Positions 45,520-54,053 of a stretch of DNA of 64,000 nucleotides are shown piece after piece (positions within the stretch are counted from its first letter, which is position 1; each line of letters starts with the position of its first letter). Under the pieces are notes generated by a model. That model did no database searches. It was not told the origin of the DNA and saw nothing but the letters and a program-made list of their open reading frames with translations. Both the position numbers and the translations under genes were made by a program. Source of the DNA: Shewanella violacea DSS12 (lineage in GTDB: Bacteria; Pseudomonadota; Gammaproteobacteria; Enterobacterales; Shewanellaceae); NCBI RefSeq assembly GCF_000091325.1, contig NC_014012.1, positions 1,116,001-1,180,000 of the forward strand. Reading direction: 5' to 3'.

Positions 45520-48390
45520 TCATTTCTTAAAATATCCATCACCAAAGTAAGTCCCGATGCCTGTTCTCCATTTTTCAACTTTAAAGTATAAGCCTTCACT
45601 TTCATCGACATACTTATTGATATTAGGTACATACAATTGATCATCACGCCCTGATTGAGCTGGATCACTCGATATCAACTGTATATTTTCAAGATTCATG
45701 AAATTGTTAAAAGAAGTATTGGGTTCTGTAAATGCAACCTTATAATCGCCATAACCATAGAAATCCAATGTAGGGAAAGAGTTAACAATTAGCTTAGGTC
45801 GATTTATATCCTCATCACTTATTGTGACCACCGAATTTGAAACAATCTTAAATTTTGTATAGATTGATTTACCAATTAGGCTTCTAATGTTTGAAGATAT
45901 ATATCGATTATCGTAAGCCTTTGGATACCATTCCCGGTGAATTTTCGTAAGAGCAGTAAAATCAATCTTGCTACTGTCGGAAACGGCTCCATTATTGACA
46001 ATAAAGTGACTTTTATTAGTACCTACTTGCGACACTTTCCACATTACATTTCCAGATAATATGATCGTATAAGACTCATCCAAGTCAAACTCTATATCAA
46101 TTTCTGTTTTGTTATTTGACGCTTGAATGTAAACTAGCTTATCTCTTTCTGGTAGTAACTTAGAACTAAGAGAGCTACAAACCTTTTCTTCAAAGGCGAA
46201 GGCTTCACCTATTGAGAAATTACTTTTATATGTAGATATGAAGTAACCATCTTCTAGCTCGGTTAACTCTTTAAGCGTCAGAGTGAACTTTTTCCTTTCA
46301 ATATCAAAGGATTCATTTGTAGAAAATAACCTTTCTACATCTGAGATAACTTGCTCCATAGGCTTCTTATGTAAAAAATGGAATTCTTTACCCCTTTTAT
46401 ACACAGCTTCAAAATCAGTGCTATTTGACTTACACGAAAATTCAGCTTTATCACGTTTATTAAATCGTCCAACAATAGCGTTAGACCGAGATGTTGTGGG
46501 GTATGTTTGGTAGGACTTAACAAAGTACTCTAAAGAGTTTTGACGACAGTACCACCTTCCATCAAACTTTAATCCATAGCGACCAGCCCCTTCACAAGCG
46601 AGACCAATATTGAAATACGCTGAAGCTTTCTGTTTTTTAGAGGCCTCTTTTGACTCTATAACCCTAGTTGAAGCCTGAATAGATCTCTGCTTATCCTTTA
46701 ATTTCAAAGAAGTTAGAGCAAAGTTATTAATAGCTCTTATATTGTCACTATCAACTTGTATTGCCTCTTTGAACTTGTCATTAGCTGCTTTGAACTTCCC
46801 CTCAGCATAGAGCTTCTCACCTTGCAGGTTTAGCTCGGCAGTGAGCTTAGCAAGTTCACTTTTTCCTGGTAGCTTTAAAGATTGATGAATTTCAGCTTTG
46901 TCATCATCGGTTAAGTTCTCATTATCAAACCGTGTAAGCCAATCTATCGGGTATTCAATAGTACTCGGGCGATTATGCCCATTTCTGACGTCAAAAAACT
47001 TAGAGGCCCCATTATCAATAAGCAACTGAATTAACTCTTTATTAGAATACCTAACAGCATAATGAAGCGGTGACATATTAGAGGTTCTCAAGGTATAGCC
47101 ACAGTTATCGTTTGGTATGATCGTACCTGTATTTACCTCAGCTCCCGCTTCAATAAGTAACCTTGCAGAGTCAAAACCATCATATTGAGCAGCATACATT
47201 AACGGTGTTTTATCAAAGATGTTTTGACTGTTTGGACCGAAGCCTGATTCCAACAAATATGACATAGCTTTAGGGTGCCTTACGGCCACATTTAGAATAC
47301 TTTCATTTACCTTGAACCACCCTTTTTCTTCAAAAGACTTATTGATACCTGATAAGTCAATTTTTCGAATCTCCGCAAGTGGTCTTTTCTGTAAAATTGC
47401 CCTTCTTAAATCTGCTTCCTCCGAAGTTTTAAAAGGTCTATAACTATAGAACCTAATCCCAGAGCTAATAGCATTTTTAATAGCGTAATCAGCAGCCTCT
47501 TCAGATTCTTCCTCATTCCATTGAAAGTGTTTTTGATAGAAGTTGCTGAGATGATTTGTTGCCGTTACAAGTTTATTTTTATATTGATTTAAAGCATCAA
47601 ACTCACTTAGCCCTTGCAGTGACCAAAGCTCTAAATTCTTAAGATCAATTTCATAAGTAGAATCGTCATAACGCTTTTCTGTCTTAGGTTTTTGCTTAGG
47701 TGCATATAGTAGCTTTGCAAATTCATCATCAATTTTACTTGACCAACGCCTGTGAGTCTTCATTGAGCCGCAACTACTTCCTGCTCCCCTTCGCAAGCCG
47801 CCAACCAGTCCACGTAGCACTGAAAGTGAGGCCTGCACCTCACTATAGTCACGCTTAACCTTCAGTATTTGCTCTGGAGAAGGCACTTTACTGACCGAGC
47901 ATTCATGGCGCCAGCTAGCATTCTCTGTCAGTTTATACAGTTGATTTAAGTCCTTACCTGATAAGAATAGATAGTAGCTTCCACTATCAGAAGATAGAAA
48001 GTGGAAGTTCCCTGCAGAAGGGGACTCATCTAATAAGGAGCGGTAATATTCGTAATTTTCTCTTCTATCAGGAAATGGTTCATTAGAAGCTAACAGTTGA
48101 TATCGCTCGCATGCTCCACCACAACCACTGTGAGTGTAAGAATATAAATGAACTGTTTTTCCATTTATTTGAACTTCTTCGGTTCGTTGGACCTGCATCT
48201 TTGATGAGGGATATATTTGAAAAATACTTCCGCTCCACATCTGTTTCGTTTGAAGAAGAAGATCTTTACAAATAGGAGCATTGTTCACGATTAACTCAGG
48301 TTTAAACCATGATTTTGAAAAATCTACAGCTTCTGCTGAAAGAGAAACCATCAAACTTAATAGAATAAAATAACAGCGATTAATCTTCAT
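45520..48390 (-). CDS. secreted ankyrin-repeat and TPR protein, function unknown
   Basis: 956 aa with a Sec signal peptide (about 1-21, LSAEA). The N-terminal 350 residues are Cys-containing (CGGACE near 90-95) and unassigned. Ankyrin repeats are at about 360-465 (DKTPLMYAAQYDGFDSARLLIEAGAEV and SPLHYAVRYSNKELIQLLIDNGA, each shown here in family terms), followed by TPR-like helices about 510-600 (EGKFKAANDKFKEAIQVDSDN). The C-terminal 300 residues look beta-rich and are unassigned. AAGGTG precedes the ATG. It is more AT-rich than its neighbours and is flanked by repeats and transposase remnants, suggesting acquisition by transfer. Likely periplasmic; partner unknown. Confidence 0.8.
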   Translation of the reverse strand: MKINRCYFILLSLMVSLSAEAVDFSKSWFKPELIVNNAPICKDLLLQTKQMWSGSIFQIYPSSKMQVQRTEEVQINGKTVHLYSYTHSGCGGACERYQLLASNEPFPDRRENYEYYRSLLDESPSAGNFHFLSSDSGSYYLFLSGKDLNQLYKLTENASWRHECSVSKVPSPEQILKVKRDYSEVQASLSVLRGLVGGLRRGAGSSCGSMKTHRRWSSKIDDEFAKLLYAPKQKPKTEKRYDDSTYEIDLKNLELWSLQGLSEFDALNQYKNKLVTATNHLSNFYQKHFQWNEEESEEAADYAIKNAISSGIRFYSYRPFKTSEEADLRRAILQKRPLAEIRKIDLSGINKSFEEKGWFKVNESILNVAVRHPKAMSYLLESGFGPNSQNIFDKTPLMYAAQYDGFDSARLLIEAGAEVNTGTIIPNDNCGYTLRTSNMSPLHYAVRYSNKELIQLLIDNGASKFFDVRNGHNRPSTIEYPIDWLTRFDNENLTDDDKAEIHQSLKLPGKSELAKLTAELNLQGEKLYAEGKFKAANDKFKEAIQVDSDNIRAINNFALTSLKLKDKQRSIQASTRVIESKEASKKQKASAYFNIGLACEGAGRYGLKFDGRWYCRQNSLEYFVKSYQTYPTTSRSNAIVGRFNKRDKAEFSCKSNSTDFEAVYKRGKEFHFLHKKPMEQVISDVERLFSTNESFDIERKKFTLTLKELTELEDGYFISTYKSNFSIGEAFAFEEKVCSSLSSKLLPERDKLVYIQASNNKTEIDIEFDLDESYTIILSGNVMWKVSQVGTNKSHFIVNNGAVSDSSKIDFTALTKIHREWYPKAYDNRYISSNIRSLIGKSIYTKFKIVSNSVVTISDEDINRPKLIVNSFPTLDFYGYGDYKVAFTEPNTSFNNFMNLENIQLISSDPAQSGRDDQLYVPNINKYVDESEGLYFKVEKWRTGIGTYFGDGYFKK

Positions 48391-49397
48391 TACACACCTT
48401 AATTGGTTTCAATAAAATCCATCTTACTTTTTGCCAATCAATGTTTATCCAACCACCTGCTCTAACGACAACGCATTGAATAACAACGAGTGCATAACAA
48501 TAGTTACATATAACTTGATGCTTTAAGAAGCTTTATATGGAAAATTTATATTCGACTGACAGTAACTGTGTATTTGTACTCGTTAACTTTTGGAAAAACT
48601 TGTTGGATGAAACTAGATACACATGCTAGCAGCGTAATGGCGATAAAAGCTTGAGTCATGTTCTGTCTATCTTTTATGCTCAATTGCCTTAAAGTCCTGA
48701 TTAGAGGTAGCACAACAACAAAGGGGTCGGAGCGAATAAGGTCAAACTTTCTTGTAAATCCCCAAGTGTAGATGCGGTTGCGAGCTTCGATGGCATGGAT
48801 GCCATCGCAGAGCCCACATGAATGTGCTTGCGGCGTCTCGCTGAAGTATCAGCACAATCCTCGCCGGACAGGCGTTAGGTTACAATGAAGGGGCGACCTT
48901 CAAGCTACTACTCAAGAACGAAATAGCCAAATGCCCCGCCCAAAAAAAATGCATTAAAACTTCATCCGAAGGCTAGCAAGCTTTGAGGCAGAAGTTAGTT
49001 ATGAAGCTTAGTAATAAAGCTAAATCGAAGAGACTCCATTCTTGTAGAACAGCTAGGTGTAGATGCGGCTGCGGACTTCGGTTTCAGGGATGAAACCGCA
49101 GAGCGTATAGGGATATATTCACAGCGTGCCGCAGAAGTATCTGCACATAAGGTCGTTCACTCACATCCATGTGATCACGACATTGGTGCATCCCTGCACG
49201 GCACCCGCTGCAGGCGATAGGTAACCATGAAGGGGCGGTCTTCGAACTACTTATCCAATATCAGCTATGCCAAAGAGAAAATTTTATCGAGCTTCATTTG
49301 AAGCAAAAAGGCCACTGTTACGAGAAACAGTGGCCTAGTAGATTAGCAATTGAAGGCTGAATCGAGCCAAGGCCCAAAGCAGCTGAAATGCTAACAG
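48391..49397. repeat. intergenic region with two copies of the hairpin-bearing dispersed repeat
   Basis: About 1 kb without a credible gene. Copies lie at 48766-48910 and 49057-49250. Shared parts are GTGTAGATGCGG, a hairpin, GCAGAGC, GAAGTATC-GCACA, and GAAGGGGCG-CTTC. The hairpins are CGATGGCA/TGCCATCG (48788-48807) and CGGTTTCA/TGAAACCG (49079-49098), each with a 4-base loop ending GGA. AAGGGGTCGGAGCGAATAAG at 48721 resembles a RAYT-element tail in the opposite orientation. Confidence 0.78.
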
Positions 49398-50801
49398 CTA
49401 TTTAGCGACTTCAATGGGTCTCAGCTCAATTTCTGATTGTGCCATTAGATACGCAAACTGAGCATAGGCTGCTACGTTTTGCTGTAGTGCGGCTGGATCT
49501 ATCTTGTCTAAGGTGTCGTTTGGTGTGTGGTGATAATCGAAGTAATCACGGCCATCTTGTCTTAATGATGCCACTGGTACTCCTTGCTTGGGTAGCATAG
49601 ACACATCAGGGCCACCTGAGGCCGTATTATTGCCCATTACCACACCATTATGGGTCATGGGTGCACTGAGAGTTTGTAATGCCGTGAAGGCCTTGTCATT
49701 GACCCTGTAATCTATTTGATAGATACGACCGGCACCGAAATCTGACTCGGCAGCTATGTAATGTTTGGCTAGCTCATCTTGATGTGCCTTAGCGTAGGTC
49801 TTACCACCGACCAAACCCACTTCTTCGGCGGCATAGAGTACGACCCTGACAGTTCGTGCAGGCTTAATGGGCAGATCTTGAATGAGCTTGCCTGCCGATG
49901 TGACTATGGCCACGCCAGCACCATCATCTATGGCACCAGTACCTTCATCCCATGAGTCAAGATGAGCACTTATGAGTACTATCTCATCAGGCTTACTGCT
50001 GCCGGTGACTTCGGCGATGACATTGTATGAGGTCGCGTAGCCTAAGCGCTTGGAAGACATGAACAGGTCCAGCACTACATTAGGGTCCCGCTTTAACATT
50101 AACTTGATGAGGTCGGCATCTGGATTAGACATAGCTGCCGCAGGTATTTTTGTCACTCCCTCCTTGTAGCGCATCATGCCTGTGTGAGCCATACGATCAT
50201 GATCTGTACCTATAGAGCGGATCACAATAGCTAACGCGCCTTTCTCTGCTGCGGTAATAGCACCGCGAGAACGGCCACCGACGGTTTTGCCATAGCCTTT
50301 GCCTGTGATATGGCGCTCGGTGACATGGTCGATAAAGACTATCTTGCCTTCGACTTCCGCTTTAGAGGCCAGTTTCAATGCCGCTAAACTATCGAATCGG
50401 GCGATGGATGCCTGTATTCCTGCTTTGGGCGTGGCAATACTGCCCCCCAGAGCGGTTATCACGATAGGCTGGCTGTAAGGAGATAGGATGCTGGCTTTCG
50501 CTTCCCCTCGATACCAGACGGGGACTTGAACCGCTTCTTTATAGACTCTGTCGAATCCCAGACTATTAAGTTTATTCTCAGCCCATTGAACCGCAATCAG
50601 GTCTTTTTCACTGCCCGCTAATCTTGGCCCTACCTCTACAGTGAGGGACTCGACTAACTCATAGGCTAAATTTGAGTTCAAGGCTTTTTGTTGTAACTGC
50701 TGAGGTATTTGAAGATTAGATTTTTCTATTGGCGTGTGCTGACAACCCAAAAGGCTTCCAAAGAGGAGTCCAATGACCAAGGTGCTAGGTGTGTTTTTCA
50801 T
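49398..50801 (-). CDS. M28-family zinc aminopeptidase, lipoprotein
   Basis: 467 aa. A lipoprotein signal (LLFGSLLGC, acylated Cys near 20) predicts membrane anchoring. A PA-type domain (about 95-235) precedes the peptidase with the M28 metal ligands: H in ISAHLDSWDEG, D in AIDDGAG, the catalytic EE in YAAEEVGL, D in AESDFGAG and H in YFDYHHTPNDTLD. It probably trims N-terminal residues from peptides in the envelope. AAAGGAAA precedes the ATG. Confidence 0.92.
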   Translation of the reverse strand: MKNTPSTLVIGLLFGSLLGCQHTPIEKSNLQIPQQLQQKALNSNLAYELVESLTVEVGPRLAGSEKDLIAVQWAENKLNSLGFDRVYKEAVQVPVWYRGEAKASILSPYSQPIVITALGGSIATPKAGIQASIARFDSLAALKLASKAEVEGKIVFIDHVTERHITGKGYGKTVGGRSRGAITAAEKGALAIVIRSIGTDHDRMAHTGMMRYKEGVTKIPAAAMSNPDADLIKLMLKRDPNVVLDLFMSSKRLGYATSYNVIAEVTGSSKPDEIVLISAHLDSWDEGTGAIDDGAGVAIVTSAGKLIQDLPIKPARTVRVVLYAAEEVGLVGGKTYAKAHQDELAKHYIAAESDFGAGRIYQIDYRVNDKAFTALQTLSAPMTHNGVVMGNNTASGGPDVSMLPKQGVPVASLRQDGRDYFDYHHTPNDTLDKIDPAALQQNVAAYAQFAYLMAQSEIELRPIEVAK

Positions 50802-50936
50802 AAGTTTCCTTTGTTTTTATTACTCATGTCCCACTTTTGAAAACAATCTAGCAAAAAGTGTGCTTTATGTCCCGACTATATCTGTAAGGCAAGGCTATAT
50901 TAGTAGCGGGGATTGTTTTAGGAGAAATCGCTAGTA

Positions 50937-51233
50937 ATGAATATTGAATTAATGCAGCAGCGGGCAGACCACGCCGTTGTGATGTTGAAGGCCTTGGCAA
51001 ACGAACGTCGTCTCTTTATCTTGTGTTACCTTCTTAGTGAAGGAGAGATGTGTGTCGGTGAAATGAATAAGAAATTGGGTTTGAGTCAATCGGCTTTGTC
51101 CCAGCATCTAGCCTGGCTGAGAAAAGATAATTTAGTTGAGACCCGTAAAGAAGCTCAGACGGTATTTTACTCTTTGAAGAGTAAAGAAGTCGCGGAAATT
51201 ATCAAGTTGCTTGATAACATATACTGTCATTAA
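50937..51233 (+). CDS. hlyU: ArsR-family transcription regulator, HlyU-like
   Basis: 98-aa winged helix repressor. The helix-turn-helix GLSQSALSQHLAWLRKDNLV, the wing TRKEAQTVFYSL and the C-terminal IYCH closely follow Vibrio HlyU and the BigR/YgaV group, which sense sulfane sulfur or oxidants. The two cysteines conserved in HlyU (in LFILCYLL and near the C-terminus) are both present, plus an extra Cys in EMCVGEM. It is divergent from the M28 gene. Target genes are not evident. AGGAG lies 12 bases from the ATG, slightly far. Confidence 0.85.
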   Translation: MNIELMQQRADHAVVMLKALANERRLFILCYLLSEGEMCVGEMNKKLGLSQSALSQHLAWLRKDNLVETRKEAQTVFYSLKSKEVAEIIKLLDNIYCH

Positions 51234-51255
51234 AAACAGTGAAACAATCAAATTG

Positions 51256-51326
51256 GCAGGGCCTAAGGCTCTGCTTTTTTTATGCCTAAAATTTACAAAG
51301 TTCACTAAATTTTAGGCATAAAAAAA
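51256..51326. terminator. terminator of the HlyU-like gene followed by a 21-bp inverted repeat
   Basis: GCAGGGCC (51256-51263) / GGCTCTGC (51267-51274) with loop TAA, then seven T, ends the plus-strand gene. The T-run itself begins a second structure: positions 51275-51295 and 51306-51326 are perfect 21-base reverse complements (core ATGCCTAAAATTTA) with a 10-base loop, which abuts the rpsT terminator. Confidence 0.85.
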
Positions 51327-51347
51327 CCGACCAAGGCCGGTTTTTTT
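51320..51347 (-). terminator. intrinsic terminator of rpsT
   Basis: AACCGACC pairs with GGCCGGTT around loop AA with one mismatch. The minus-strand T-run corresponds to A at 51320-51326. Located about 20 bases after the rpsT stop. Confidence 0.82.
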
Positions 51348-51364
51348 AAGCATAAACTTAAAGA

Positions 51365-51631
51365 TTAAGCAGCAAGTGCTTTGATCTTAGTGTTTAGGCG
51401 AGACTTCTGACGAGCAGCTTTATTCTTGTGAATAATGCCTTTAGTCGCCATACGGTCAACAATTGGTTGTGCAGCATTAAATGCTTCAGTAGCCGCTGTG
51501 TGATCGCCAGCTTTAATTGCTGTGATAACTTTCTTTACGTATGAACGTAACATTGAACGACGGCTAGCGTTATGCTGACGACGTTTTTCAGATTGAAGCG
51601 CGCGCTTCTTTGCAGACTTGCTATTAGCCAA
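51365..51631 (-). CDS. rpsT: 30S ribosomal protein S20
   Basis: 88-aa S20 beginning [21 protein letters not shown], with helical basic body and terminal KIKALAA. The start codon is TTG, as in E. coli where the UUG start is tied to autogenous control. AGGAG lies seven bases upstream. Divergent from murJ, as in related genomes. Confidence 0.97.
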   Translation of the reverse strand: MANSKSAKKRALQSEKRRQHNASRRSMLRSYVKKVITAIKAGDHTAATEAFNAAQPIVDRMATKGIIHKNKAARQKSRLNTKIKALAA

Positions 51632-51879
51632 GGTGCAACTCCTAAATAGGGTTAGATATTTTAAAGGTCGGGAATATGCCTGTTTTTTGTCACTTTGTCA
51701 ATGACAATGATTGAATCTTTATCTTAAAGATAAATTAATCCAACCAGACTTGGCTATCTTCAACCTAACTCGTGTAATATGGTGCGTAATTCTAGCAGCA
51801 ATTGCTTGTCAGTGACAGGGGGTAAATCACTTTTTGAGACTACTCACCTGACGTCTATCGCTCAGTTCCGGGGTATGTT

Positions 51880-53439
51880 TTGAGTAAAAGTTTATTTAAG
51901 TCTGGCATGATTGTTAGTGCTATGACGTTGATTTCGCGGGTGTTGGGGTTAGTTAGGGATGTGGTTATCGCTAATCTCATGGGGGCCGGTAGCGGCGCAG
52001 ATGTTTTTTTCTTTGCTAATAAAATTCCCAATTTTTTAAGACGTCTCTTCGCAGAAGGTGCCTTTGCGCAGGCTTTTGTTCCGGTTTTAACTGAATATCA
52101 AGAAAAACACACTTCCGAAGAGATTAAAGATTTACTGTCTAAGGTTGCGGGAACCCTGGGCGTTATCATTACTGTGGTGACGCTCATTGGTGTCATAGCT
52201 TCCCCCATCTTAACGGCACTCTTCGGTGGCGGCTGGTTTCTCGCATGGGTCAATGGTGAGCCTGACGGAGCTAAATTTGAGTTAGCAGCCTTGATGCTGA
52301 AGATCACCTTTCCCTATCTTTGGTTTATTACCTTTACCGCCCTTGCCGGCTCTATTTTAAATAGCCGTGGGCGATTTGCCGTGTCGGCATTTACACCGGT
52401 ATTTTTAAATATTGCTATCATCACAGCGGCCATTTTCTTGGCTCCTCATATGGAACAGGCCGAAATTGGACTGGCTATCGGTGTCTTCTTTGGTGGTTTA
52501 ATTCAATTCTTGTTTCAAATCCCTTTCCTATTGAAAGAGAAAGCCTTAGTCAAACCTGCCTGGGGTTGGAATCACCCAGGTGTGACTAAAATTCGTACCT
52601 TGATGTTGCCTGCACTCTTTGGTGTGTCTGTTTCTCAGATTAACCTGTTACTAGATACCTTTATCGCCAGCTTTCTGATGACGGGATCTATCAGTTATCT
52701 CTATTATGCGGATCGCTTGCTGGAATTTCCTCTCGGTTTGTTTGGCATCGCAATCGCAACGGTTATCTTACCGGCTCTGTCAAAGAAGCATATCAATGCC
52801 GAAGGAAGTGGTTTTGAGTCCACCATGGACTGGGGAGTGAAAGCCATTCTATTACTTGGAATGCCGGCAATGTGCGGTTTAATTGTGCTGGCAAAACCCA
52901 TGTTGATGGTGCTCTTTATGCGTGGTGAGTTTACTCTGCATAATGTTGAAATGTCGTCATATAGCTTAATGGCTTATGGATGTGGCTTATTGAGCTTTAT
53001 GCTGATTAAGGTGTTGGCACCTGGTTACTATTCGAGACAAGACACTAGAACACCGGTTCGCTATGGCATCATAGCCATGGTCTGCAACATGGTGTTTAAC
53101 TTGATACTTGCTTATCCCTTTGGCTATGTCGGTCTAGCCATGGCAACTTCGATGTCTGCTCTGCTCAATGCTGGATTACTCTATCGAGGTTTGCATAAGG
53201 CCGGTGTATACAGAGTGAGTAGGCAAACTGCATTTTTCTTTCTCAAGGCGTTATTATCTTGCTGTGTCATGGTGGCTTTACTGGTGCATTTCCTACCATC
53301 TCAAGAGGCTTGGCTGGGACAAGAGTTCCATGAGCGAGCCATGACCTTACTGATGCTAATTGGTATGGGCGGGGCTAGCTACCTGATATCTTTGGTGATA
53401 TTTGGAGTAAGACCCTGGAAGATAAAAACAGGCTTATAA
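51880..53439 (+). CDS. murJ: lipid II flippase MurJ
   Basis: 519-aa MOP-superfamily transporter that flips lipid II across the inner membrane for peptidoglycan synthesis, with about fourteen hydrophobic helices. The family N-terminus SAMTLISRVLGLVRDVVIA and the FFFANKIPNFLRRLFAEGAFAQAFVP block (in segments) are clear. The start is a TTG; the nearby ATG is out of frame and stops at once. The last codons are part of a downstream tandem repeat. Confidence 0.95.
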   Translation: MSKSLFKSGMIVSAMTLISRVLGLVRDVVIANLMGAGSGADVFFFANKIPNFLRRLFAEGAFAQAFVPVLTEYQEKHTSEEIKDLLSKVAGTLGVIITVVTLIGVIASPILTALFGGGWFLAWVNGEPDGAKFELAALMLKITFPYLWFITFTALAGSILNSRGRFAVSAFTPVFLNIAIITAAIFLAPHMEQAEIGLAIGVFFGGLIQFLFQIPFLLKEKALVKPAWGWNHPGVTKIRTLMLPALFGVSVSQINLLLDTFIASFLMTGSISYLYYADRLLEFPLGLFGIAIATVILPALSKKHINAEGSGFESTMDWGVKAILLLGMPAMCGLIVLAKPMLMVLFMRGEFTLHNVEMSSYSLMAYGCGLLSFMLIKVLAPGYYSRQDTRTPVRYGIIAMVCNMVFNLILAYPFGYVGLAMATSMSALLNAGLLYRGLHKAGVYRVSRQTAFFFLKALLSCCVMVALLVHFLPSQEAWLGQEFHERAMTLLMLIGMGGASYLISLVIFGVRPWKIKTGL

Positions 53440-53850
53440 CTCTGTAAACTTGTAAATATCATCATGACATATCAAGCATTAAAGTCCTGTTAGCTAGAGC
53501 CATGCTGATGCTAACCGCGTCGGGCGGGCTAGCTGACTAATTTGATGATATTTGGAGTAAGACCCTGGAAGATAAGATCCACTTTGTAACTCTGTAAATA
53601 TCATCAGGACATATCAAACATTAAAGTCTTGTTAGCTAGAACCCTGCTGATGCTAACCGCGTTGGGCGGGCTAGCTGACTAATTTGATGATATTTGCAGT
53701 CAGACCCTGGAAGATAAAGACTGGTTTGTAAGCTTGTAAATATCTTCAGGACATATCAAGCATTAATGTCTTGTTAGCTAGAACCCTGCTGATGCTAACC
53801 GCGTCGGGGCTAGCTAACAAATTTGATGATATTTGGAGTCAGTTAAAGTC
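53370..53850 (+). repeat. tandem duplication of the murJ 3' end, three further partial copies
   Basis: The segment GGGCGGGCTAGCT ... GATGATATTTGGAGT ... GACCCTGGAAGATAA ... TGTAAATATCATC ... TGCTGATGCTAACCGCGT recurs. GACCCTGGAAGATAA occurs at 53411 (inside murJ), 53561 and 53703, and a fourth truncated copy ends near 53840. Periods are 150 and 142 bases. Copies after the stop are not in frame and lack starts. Confidence 0.88.
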
Positions 53851-53908
53851 TTGTTTATAACCTTGTGAATTGACAAAGTCTTGTCTGATTTAAGTTCATC
53901 AAGCCGCT

Positions 53909-53946
53909 AAATGCCTGCTCAATTTAACAGGCATTTGGCTGTTTTA
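53909..53946 (+). terminator. hairpin after the murJ repeats, possible terminator
   Basis: AAATGCCTG (53909-53917) / CAGGCATTT (53928-53936), loop of ten, followed by GGCTGTTTT. The T-run is weak and offset. Confidence 0.5.
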
Positions 53947-54053
53947 TTGTTTATTAAAACCGATATCAATTATCTCGGGGAAAGATCCTTGCTGATTATC
54001 CTCTTCAGCTGGTATATAATCCGCCCACTCTGGCCTGCTAGTTATGTAATGTA

